A stretch of 64,000 nucleotides of DNA, taken from Anaeramoeba flamelloides (taxonomy: Eukaryota; Metamonada; Anaeramoebidae). Shown here one piece after another: positions 23,976 through 34,026 of the stretch (position 1 is its first letter; each line of letters starts with the position of its first letter). Made by a program: the position numbers and the translations under genes. A model generated the notes under the pieces. The model was not told the DNA's origin. It ran no database searches and saw nothing but the letters and a program-made list of their open reading frames with translations. The stretch spans positions 2,108,001 through 2,172,000 of the forward strand of contig JANTQA010000048.1 in NCBI GenBank assembly GCA_027625915.1, given 5' to 3'.

Positions 23976-25146
23976 ATTATTAGAATTAATAATTTAATTA
24001 ATTTTATTTGAAAGTTAATATTAAAAAAAGTTAAGAAAGATTATTAGAATTTTTTGACAAATTTAATCTTTGGGTTAATAATAACCCAATGAAAGAATTA
24101 AGTCTGGGTTATTAATTATTAATTAGAAATAATCAAATAAAAAATTAATTCTTAAAGGTTATAAGTTGAATTTTACTTCCAGACTTAAAAAACTGGTTTT
24201 TGGGAACATTTTTAATTTAATTGTTTGTTTTTTTTTTCTCAGAGTTTCTTTATTCAAAGAAAAAGTAAAAATCACTTTTTGCCTATTCTTTGAATCAAAA
24301 AATTTGATTTTTTTCAAGTTTAAAATAATTTATTGAAATTCTATAGAAAGTAAAGAAGATTTTTTGAACTAGATTTTCAAAACTTTGTGGTTTTATTTTT
24401 AAAGTCTATTTGGTCTAATTTCTTCAGGAAGACAATAAGATTTCATTCTTCTTCAAAGGGACTTATTTTTTTGAAATAAAATGGTATAAAGGTTAGAGAT
24501 TTTAAACTTTTCGAAAAATATAAAAAGGGAAAAAGAGTTCAAACTTTACAAAACAATAATTTATTTCAGAAAAATAGCTTAAAAAGTGACAAAGTATTTT
24601 CTTAGTAATCATATTTTTGCTTTATTTCAAATTCAAGACACGGTAAAATTTATTTGTAATTACAATTAAATTTATTAAGATCTATTTTAATTTCAAAGTG
24701 CTTTTATGGAAATAATTTATTTTTTAAAACCCTTTCTAAAATATTATTTTTGTCAAATTTCCACTTCTTTTATTTTTCAATAGAGTGTGTTGTTATTGGT
24801 TTTTAAACTTTTCTTAAAAAAAAAATGGATGATTAATCACAACTTGCTTCTAAGATTTTAACAAAAAAACTATTTTATTGGGAAAAAGTAATCATGACAA
24901 AATCAAACAAAGACTGGTTTGTAAGTATTTTAAAGAAGGCTTTAAAAAATTACCATATCATTGTTTATTACCAAAAATAAAAACTTTTTCAAAATAAGAA
25001 AGAGTGAGGATGATTTCATTTAACGAAGTCATTTCAAGTGTCAATTGTTTTGGAATTTTCCGATAAACATTTTTCCACAATTTTATCACACATTTTTACT
25101 CATTTATTTTTTCCAAAAAAAAAGAACAGGAATAAAAAAACAAAAA

Positions 25147-25837
25147 ATGGGAAATCTATGTGGGTCAAAAGACAAGGACAAAACTGAATCAAAGAAGTCA
25201 AACAACATTGATCAAAGAATACGAGAGGATCAACTTGAAGAAGAAAACAAAGCCAAATTATTGCTTTTAGGTGCAGGTGAATCTGGCAAATCTACAATCG
25301 TCAAGCAAATGAAAATCATCCATCAGCAAGGTTTCCAAGACGAAGAACGTAAAAAGTATGTTAACACTATCCATTCAAACACACTTTTCTGCATGACCAA
25401 CCTCATTAAGGCAATGGATAAACTTGGAATTGATTTTGAAAATTCTTCAAATAAAGTAAAACGATTTCTTCAAACGAGATTTCTTTTTTTCTTTTTTATT
25501 TTTTTTATTCTTTTTCTTTACGGCCACAAATCCCAGATTTTGAACCCTCCTTTGTTTACTTTTGTTTCTGATCGACTAATTTTTTTTCCACACGCTTTTT
25601 CAACATTAATTTTTTTTGTTGATATAATTTTTTTTGTCTTTCTGATTGTGTTATCTTTTTTTTTTAAATAAAAAAAACTCCTTAAAGGATTTTGCTAGTG
25701 AAGTTCACCAGTCAAACAACTTTATAGAATGTTATGAGAAAGTAAAGTCTCTATGGGAAGACGGTGGCATCCAAGAAGCCTTTTCAAGGAGAAACGAATT
25801 CCAACTTTATGACTCTGCTGCATTGTAAGAAAGAAAT

Positions 25838-25868
<31 letters not shown>

Positions 25869-28800
25869 CATTTTGTTTTCGCATTCAAAAAAACTCAATT
25901 CTTAATTTGAGATTCCATTTTTTTTTTTTCTTTTTCTCTTCATCACAAAAATCATTTTATTTTTTTGGGTTTTGAAATGATTTACTGACTATGGCACGAT
26001 CGGTTTTCGTTTTTGCAAATTCAGTTATTTTGATAACATTGATAGAATAGTCGATGAAAATTTTGTACCAAATGATCAAGACATTTTAATGACTCGTGTC
26101 AGGACAACAGGTATTATTGAAACTGTATTTGAATATGAAGGGATTCATTTTACGTAATTTTTTCTTTTGATATTTTTCTGAATATTTTTTAAATAATTTT
26201 TTTCCTCTTTTTTGATACATTATTTTTTTCTTTCCTTTCCTTAGTTTTTGAATTATCAGGAAAAAATCTTGAACAAACCTAATTTTATTTTCTGGATTTA
26301 CCTAATAAATGGGAAAAATTTTCACTTCTTTTACAATTTCCTTTTTCAAATAGAGTCTACAAATTACAATCTACTTCTTTTGAGAACTCTATTTGTAAAA
26401 GGAAAATTAAGAAAAAAGAAGTGGAAATTTTTTCTCATTTATTAGGTAAATATCAGTAAACAAAACCATAAAATTGTATTTATTAGTATTTGGGTAATAC
26501 CTGGGAAAATATTTTGACTTCATTTTCCAACTTTTTCTTGTATCTGTTTCCTTTTAAAAAATAAATTTTTTAAAGATTTAAATTGCATAGTGGTGTATAT
26601 AATCCGTGCTTTTGACCTGAACCCATTAGCAAAAATTTAACTCATGATCAAAATATTGGCTCGTTGTAGAAATAAAAAAAACATACCAATAGATGACAAC
26701 AACGTATAAACAAGAAATAGGATTCTTTAAATTTATTTTAAAAAAGAATTATGAAGATATTGAAAAGATCAAAATGTAATTTTTTTGACAAAAAAATGAG
26801 CGAAAAAGATCTTTTTTGAATTTTTATAAAAAAACACATTTTATTTCACACAAAATTTCATAAATATGTCGAAATTTTTGAAACAAAACCATTTAATATT
26901 TTAAAACCTTTTATATTAAATCAAGATCTAACCTCAAAGGCCAATTTAAATCTGAATCAAGTTTATATATTTGCCTTCTGGTCTTCAAATACCCAAGTCT
27001 GAAAAAAAACAGGAGTTAAATTTTTGTCATTGGTTAAGGACAATCCGAATTTTATGTTCTGCGAATACTGAAGCACAATGTTATATAAATAGAAAAAATG
27101 GTTTCAAAAAATGCCTTGAAAAGGAAATACAAAACATTACAAATTTTAGATTTTTTTGAGGTTTTTGAGGAAAATTTAAAAAAACATTTATTGATTCAAA
27201 AACTTTTCGAAATTCTCGAATAAAACAAGGCTATATTTACAAAGCTATTTTTTTTTTTTAGCTTTTGTTACACTTACCTTCTATTTTAAATTCAAGTATA
27301 TTTATACCCTTACCCTCAACTCTATCAGCTTTTAAAATGAAATAAAAAGTAAGCGTAGCAAGAGAATTTGGATTTTCAAACCTTTTCAAGGTACATTTCG
27401 AATTTGGAATATAGAGAATTGAAGAATTATTCGAAATATTGAATTTTCTAAAAAAAAACAAAACCCAAATTTTAAATTTCAAAAAGATCTCTTGACCCCA
27501 CATCATTTTTATAAGTCAATAAATGTGTTTTTGTAATAAAAGTAATGTTCGTCGTACATAAAAGACAGGCATTCCTTAAAGGCTGCCAGCATGTGCTATT
27601 TACACCACTATGCAATCTATTTCTTTAAAAACTTTATTTTTTAAAAGAAAAAAGATACAAGAAAAAGTTGGAAAATGAAGTCAAAATATTTTTCCAGGTA
27701 TTACCCAAATACTAAGAAATTCAATTTTATGGCTTTGTTTAATGATATTTACATAATAAATGAGAAAAAAATTCCAACTGCATTTTCCTTCTTCATTTTC
27801 CTTTTAATAATAAATTTCAAAAGAAGTAAATTGTACTTTGTGGTCTCTATTTATTTGTTTGGTAATTTTTTTTATTATATAAATATCGTGTGAACTAACA
27901 ACCCTAAATGAAATAAATATTTAACAATTGAAAAAAGATAATTAGCCGAAATCTGATCCCATTTAAATTTCAAATACCAGTATTGAATATTTTGATTTTT
28001 ATTTTTTAAAAAACAAAAAAACAAAAATAATTCCATTTCAATTCGATTGAAACTTTTAATTTTAAGTACTACTTTTGAAAATCATACTTTTAAGAATTAA
28101 ATTATTTTTAATTTCAATAATTCTATTTTTTTTTAAATTTTTTTTGTCAACTCTGAAGATACTTTTACAACTAAAAGCTTTCATTTTTATTCGAATTGCT
28201 GTAGCTAAATCATCCAAGAGATTTGTATTAAACTCTAAATATTTCATATCAAAAAACAAAAAAGAAAAGACGTAATCAAAAAAAAGTAATAATTAAACCA
28301 AAAAAAAAAAAAAAGTTGGTTTTTCTTTACCCCCTTTTTAATAAATCTAATTTTTAATAATTTATATGCAAATAATCTGAAAATTAGATTATTTAAATCT
28401 TTTATATTAATTCGATTCACAGCTGGATTCGAAATATATAATTATAAAATACCAACTTTAAATTATTTAAATTCTTAGATTAATTTGTGTATTACTGAAA
28501 TATGCGGAATAAACAGAAACCACACTGATTATTATCTAAAAAATAGAATTTAAATTCGAAAAATAGGATAATTTAAGTAAAACAATAAAAAATTTAAATT
28601 CAAAAATAAATTTTAAAATTTATCTCCGCCCTTATCTGAAAAAATTGATAAAACTTAATTTAAAGAATCAACTATAAAATTAATTTAACTTCAAAAAATT
28701 TAAAGCTTCTTAAAAAAAAATTATAAAATACAATTATAATGAGTTACTAAATTCTACCATTTGGGAGTGTCGTTAGCTTTTTTTTAATTTAAAGGAATTG

Positions 28801-30913
28801 AGAAAAATCTAAAACGAGTTTTCTCCATTCTTTTGAATTCTGGAAAAGTGTCGTTAGGCTTTTTTTAATTTTAGAAATTAAAAAAAACCTAGTTGATCTT
28901 ACAGCACTCTACGGCACTTCTCGACACTTTTCGCCTTGCTTTTTTTTTTTTATTTTTTGTTTTTATTAAAAAATTTTACTATATTCTTTCGAACCATAGA
29001 AAACTTAGAACACTTTCGTTAGGTTTTCCAGGATTCAAAAGAACAGAATAAAACAATAGATTTTGACTATTCTTTTGAATTATGGAAAAACTAGGCACTC
29101 TACGGCACTCGAAGGACACTTCCGTTAGGTTTTCCAGGAAATAAAAGAATAGGGTAAAATCTATATGACTTTTCACTATTTTAGAAAATTCTGAAAAACC
29201 TAGGAAACGGAATATTTATTATCAGTATTTTTTTTTTCCATATTTCAGTTTTATAAGAAGAATAGAGCATTTTTAAAACCATTGATTATTATCTCTTTAA
29301 AGAAAATATCTCAAAGTTGAATTAAACTAAAATTGATTTTTACGTTTCTTTAAAAAATTTTACCCCCCCCCCCCCAAAAAAAAAAAAACATCTTTATTTC
29401 CTGACCAGAGAGTTTTAAAAATAATAATAAAATGAACAACAATAAATACAATAACCTCAAGAATTTTAAGTTATGGAATGTTGATTATATTGTAAACAAA
29501 CTTTATTATTGTTAAGGATGAAATGTTAATTAAAGTAATAGTTTTATCAAACTTTTTTTTTTCAATTTTATTTTTTCATACTAGTGATATTCTCTGTATT
29601 TTTTTTTTTTTTTAGAAAGTGTATATGAAATCAAAGCTTTGTTATAATTGTTTTTTTTTATTTAAATCAGGTTTTTTTACAAATAATTTGACTCAATGTA
29701 GTCATTTTAAAACAATGTGACAAAAAAAATCTCAAAATTATCTCTTGAATAGATGAAAAACTCAAATAGGCCTATTTTTAGGGCAATTATTAAAAAAATT
29801 TTAGGTAACACTTTTTGTAAAATCACTTTAAATATAAATAATAATAATAAATATATTTTTAAATATTTCTTTTACAAAAAAAATTAATTATTTGATGTCG
29901 ATTCAAAACAATGTTTGATCATTCAATAAACATATTGGAATATAATTGTTTAACCAAATATTTGTCTTTTGTTCCAGAACAAAATATTTTTGAAAATTTT
30001 AAAAGCAAACCTGAATTAAAAAAAAACAAGTTTACTTTAATCTACTTTTTTACAAATTATTTTTATGTAAATTCATTTTTTTTTATAATTTATTTTTTAA
30101 ATTGATTTTTTAAATTCCAATTTTTTTCGTGGATTTTGTCTTTTGTTGTATTTATTTTTGACTTTATTTTTAAATACCCGAATTAAATCAATAATTAAGA
30201 ATAATGAATAACCAATTAATTGTAAAAAACAATATATAAAAAATATACAAAAAGAACTTATTTAAAAATGATTTTTCCTTTAAAAAGTAAAAACAAAAAT
30301 CTCAAAAATGCATTTGAAATCATAATTTTCCAAATTACAACAATTCGTTTATCAATTTTTGCTCAAATATTTTGATTTTTATATATTAATTTTTTTTTGT
30401 CTATTTTAATTAATTACCAATATTTTCAAAAAATACAAAAGATTATGTGATGTGGGTGGACAAAGAAATGAAAGAAAGAAATGGATACATTGTTTCCAGG
30501 GAGTAACAGCAGTGATTTTTTGCGTCTCATTAAGTGAATATGATCAAAACTTGTTTGAAGATAGCGCCAAGAACAGAATGTCTGAAGCAATAATGCTTTT
30601 TGAAGAAATTTGCAACTCTAGGTGGTTTGCCGACACTTCAATTATTTTGTTTTTAAATAAAACCGATTTGTTTAGAAAAAAAATCAAAACAGTAAACCTG
30701 AGTGTATGCTTTGAAGATTATGATGGTGGTTGTGATTTTGATAATGCATCAGAATATATTAAAGACAAATTTGTTCAACTTAATAGGAATCCCGAAAAAG
30801 AAATATATCCACATTTCACCTGTGCAACAGACACAGATAATATTAAATTTGTTTTTTCAGCAGTTAAAGATATCATTTTACAAAAAAATATTAAAGACAT
30901 TGGAATGATTTAA
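25147..30913 (+). CDS. Heterotrimeric G-protein alpha subunit, four exons
   Basis: Exons 25147-25455, 25688-25824, 26025-26153 and 30442-30913 join in phase to 348 residues, the usual G-alpha length. MGNLCGSK is a good N-myristoylation signal with a palmitoylatable Cys5. All nucleotide-binding motifs are intact: GAGESGKST (42-50), switch I RVRTTG (173-178) with the cholera-toxin-type arginine, DVGGQR (195-200) with catalytic Gln199, NKTD (264-267) and TCAT (318-321). The helical domain lies between the first two. It should act at the plasma membrane as a GTP switch between seven-helix receptors and effectors. The C-terminus ends KDIGMI and lacks Cys at -4, so pertussis toxin should not modify it. 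The switch I/switch II boundary is split by a 4.3-kb intron. No beta or gamma subunit is nearby. Confidence 0.96.
26296..26451. repeat. Hairpin at the left side of the G-alpha intron element
   Basis: The arms 26296-26355 and 26387-26451 are inverted copies, starting ATTTACCTAATAAATG and closing at CAAATAGAG, around a loop of about 30 bases. The right arm and the loop overlap the left arm of the larger inverted repeat. Confidence 0.8.
26350..27850. mobile_element. Foldback element with 260-bp inverted arms
   Basis: The left arm 26350-26610 and right arm 27591-27850 are reverse complements at roughly 85-90% by eye. Shared tracts include TTAGTATTTGGGTAATACC, AATATTTTGACTTCATTTTC and TTGCATAGTGGTGTA. 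The 980-bp interior has no recognisable protein. Arms this long with little inside suggest a foldback or non-autonomous DNA element. No target duplication was identified. Confidence 0.75.
28760..29590. repeat. Composite of repeat families G and H, copy 1
   Basis: The left part (to about 29215) has repeated G motifs: CACTCTACGGCACT twice, and several versions of GTTAGGTTTTCCAGGATTC with 'aaagaat'. The right part aligns with 55820-56165 through 'aagttgaattaaactaaaat', 'aacaataaatacaatancct' and 'tttttcatactagt', so it is family H. C13 occurs at 29363-29375. Confidence 0.65.
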
Positions 30914-31671
30914 CTTTTTCTATTTACTATTCCTTTTTCTTTTTCTTTTTCTTTTTCTTTTTTTAATTATAATATATATTATAAATATTTTTTTTTCTTC
31001 TTTTTCTCTCTTTTTTTAATTGATTTATTAATGAATCAATTAATTAACAACTATTAAACAAAACTTAATACAAAATTTCTAGTTGCAAATGTTGAAATTT
31101 TGAATTTTTGTTTTTAATTTTTTCTTTTATTTTTATGTTAAATTTTTTGAGAAAACCTTAAATTCTTAAAAAATAAGATTAAAAAAAAAAAAATTGATCA
31201 TAAATATATTAATAACACTAAAAATTTTATTGTTGATAGTTTTTTATATTTAAATTCCATAAATTTGAAAATTAATTTTTAGAGTGATAATTGTTATAAA
31301 AGAGTTAATACAAAAAAGTTTTTAAATATTTCGCCAAACTGAGAAAAATAGTGAATTGTACAGTTTTATCCACACTTTGAATATTTTTAATCTCACTGTT
31401 TGAAGACTGCTGTATTTTTTAGAGTTTTAATTATTTCCATTTTTTAAAATTAAATTCTTATTTTTTTATCTTTATTTTAGTCTTATCTATTTATATTTTT
31501 CAATTATTCGAAGAAAAGACAATCTTTGCTTGGAAATACTCAAAGCTTACATGCAGTATCATTTTTAAGAAGAAAACCATGATTAAAATTTTAGTACAAA
31601 AAAATTACAAATTTAGAAACAAAATGATAATTCTCTTAAAATAAATTATATTTTTAAAATAAATTCCAAAT

Positions 31672-31755
31672 TATGTGCTTTAATTTGAGATTTTTTTGTG
31701 CCTTAAATTTCGTTCAAAGTTTGTATCTTAAAAGTGGAACTGATTGTAAAAGATA
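31672..31755. repeat. Dispersed repeat family D, copy 3
   Basis: Closest to copy 2 at 23885-23975: 'tttaatttgagatttttttg' then 'ccttaaattt' and 'aaaagtggaactgattgta'. Confidence 0.6.
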
Positions 31756-32469
31756 GATTTATAAAATGAAAATGATTTATATACGATAATATAATAACTA
31801 ATCACTAAAAATCGAAATACTCAAACCAAGATGTATAAATATTCATTATTCAGTTATTGAGCGAATAGGTGATTGATAATTTCACTTCAAAAAACTCCAA
31901 TTTAATTATTTTTTTGGATATATAAAAGTTTACAATTTTTTAATGATTTTGACCTACACTCAAAAAGAAAAATTGAAAAAAAAAAACATAAAAAAATTGA
32001 TCAAATCAGAATTTAACATTCTAGAAGAATGTACGAATTCAAAGAAAAAATCAAAATTCTTGATTTTAAAAATATTTTTAAGTAATTAAATTTTTTGAAA
32101 AAAAAAAAAAAAAGGTGGTATTATGATGAATTTAACTTATAAGAACATAACTAAAAATATTATCGGTGGATATTTAAATAATGTTAGATACTATTTTTTA
32201 ATTAATATCTAGGATCAAAAAAAGAAAAATATCATCATAATAAAAGTTATCTTAATATTATTAGTTAAAAATGGCATAAATGGCACTTTCTTAGTGTATT
32301 TTAAAAAGTGTAACAACAAAAAAAAATCAATAGGGAAAGTTTCAACTCTTATTTTTAAAATTAATAAATTTTGTAAATAACCTAAAAAAAATATTGTTAT
32401 ATTTTCAATAAAAATCAAAAAACAATTATAAATTGATCAAAAAATATTTTTATTTTGAAATTAACTAAA

Positions 32470-33000
32470 ATTCAAAATTTTCCACACAGGTTAAAAAGCC
32501 TAAATAATCACAATAATACAATTTCATTCTAATTGGAAATAATCTTCATTTTTGTAAAATATAATAAACATTTGTTCTTCTTTTGTTTTTTTGTTTTGAT
32601 TTCATTTTTTTGAATTAAATTACTAGTTTCAGGACATCAAAAAAAATTTTTTCAATGATTGATATTAGGCTAAAGTGAAGTTGTTCCAAATAGAAGAACT
32701 CAAATAAAATTAGTCAAAGGTCTCTAATCATTTGATCGATAAATATTCCTAATAGAAACCCTACAAATTTAGCAATGCATTTTTTTGTTTTACCCATCTC
32801 TAAAATTTTTAACATCCCATGATTTATAAGTATTGATTATTATTTTTTTTTTGTTTTGTATGTATTGTAATTTATAAACAATAGAAAATATTTTAATTAG
32901 TAAATGTTTCTAATTTGGTATTTCTTCTAGAATTGATTAAATAAGATTTTTTTTTCAAAAATTGAATATTGGTGTATTAAAATTTTGAATTGAGGTTTTG
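32470..33000. repeat. Dispersed repeat family J, copy 1
   Basis: Aligns with 57340-57730 in direct orientation. Shared blocks are 'tcaatgattgatattaggct' (partner 'tcaatggttgatagaaggtt'), GATCGAT and 'acaaatttagcaatgcattt', followed by 'tttgtt'. Diverged and non-coding. Confidence 0.5.
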
Positions 33001-33214
33001 ATGAAGATTACAACTTTTTTTTCTGTGGCTTCCATTCTATAAAAAAAAACAACAAATTTTGATTAAAGAATCGACTCAAATTGACAAAAATAATAAAGAA
33101 CTTGAGAATAATATTTTTGTTATTTTTTATTATAAGGTAACTTTATTTATTGTTTCATGATATAACGATAACACATATTTTGATTCTTTTATCAAATATC
33201 TAAATAACAATTTA

Positions 33215-33345
33215 GATGCTTTGGGAAGTATCATAGGTCCCTAGCTTTTCCAGAATTTAAAAAGAATATAGAACATTATTTGTTTTTACCCAATTCAATT
33301 AAATTAGAAGAAAAAACCTAACAGATGTTAGAGGAAATTAATTCC
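33215..33345. repeat. Repeat family G, solitary copy
   Basis: Contains 'ggtccctagcttttccagaa' followed by 'tttaaaaagaata', then 'aaaaaacctaacagatgtta'. These match the two inverted halves of the G unit seen at 28760-29215, 45460-45790 and 55085-55215. Confidence 0.5.
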
Positions 33346-34026
33346 CTTTTTAAATATCTCTAAATTTGGATGATTTGAATTTTATTTTTTTGAATACTAT
33401 TTTTCAAATTAAAATCCTCAAATTTTTATTTCTATTTTCCTTCTTTGTTTTACTTGAGGTTGATAAAACAGTTTTATGAATTTAAATGTTAAAAAACTTC
33501 GAAAACTAGTTAGTTTTCAAACTATTCTTTGAAGTGAACCGGTTTAGATATTACAGTTATTAAATATAAAAAAATTGTGATTGAATTAAATTTTTTTTTC
33601 ACTTTTTTTAGATTTTTGTGAAAGATACTTTGGAAATTTCCCCAAAAATTTAAAAAAAAATAATTTGTATATTACATAATTTCACTGTGTAAGTCTTTTG
33701 AAAGTTCCTCTTAATAGAATTTTCTCTCACAATATAGTCTGTTCATGGAATTTATTTTAAATTTCAAAAACCCCCTCAAAAATTCCATCACAAGTAATCA
33801 AACAAAACTCAGAACTGCTAAGATCGAAATTAAACGAAAAATTAATTACAAATCCAATTACATTAAAAACCTAAATTCAAATTTACAAACGAAAACACAC
33901 TCTACTTTGAAGGGTTTATTTCAAATATAATCCCCAACAAAATACAAAAAAAAAATCGAAATATTTTTAACATTTTTGCAAGTTTTTTCTTTTACTTCTT
34001 GTTTTTTAATTTTTCTTTATTGTTTT

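Larger units (their letters stand above)
19217..25146. other. 5.9-kb gene-poor intergenic DNA
   Basis: No gene is recognised on either strand. It holds a family H fragment (19870-20060), a G14 run (21684-21697), family E copy 1 (23416-23865) and a family D copy (23885-23975). Open frames near 20590-20994 and 21986-22213 look like random AT-rich frames. Confidence 0.6.
26154..30441 (+). other. 4.3-kb intron 3 of the G-alpha gene
   Basis: The donor GTAATT follows EGIHFT; the acceptor CAAAAG at 30441 precedes LCDVGGQR, in matching phase. The other introns are 232 and 200 bp. It contains a nested hairpin, a 1.5-kb element with 260-bp inverted arms and a composite of families G and H. Confidence 0.85.
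30914..34026. other. Intergenic, repeat-bearing
   Basis: No gene is seen. It holds family D copy 3 (31672-31755), family J copy 1 (32470-33000) and a G motif (33215-33345). Just after the G-alpha stop is a CTTTTT-type microsatellite (about 30925-30960), probably 3' UTR. Confidence 0.55.
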
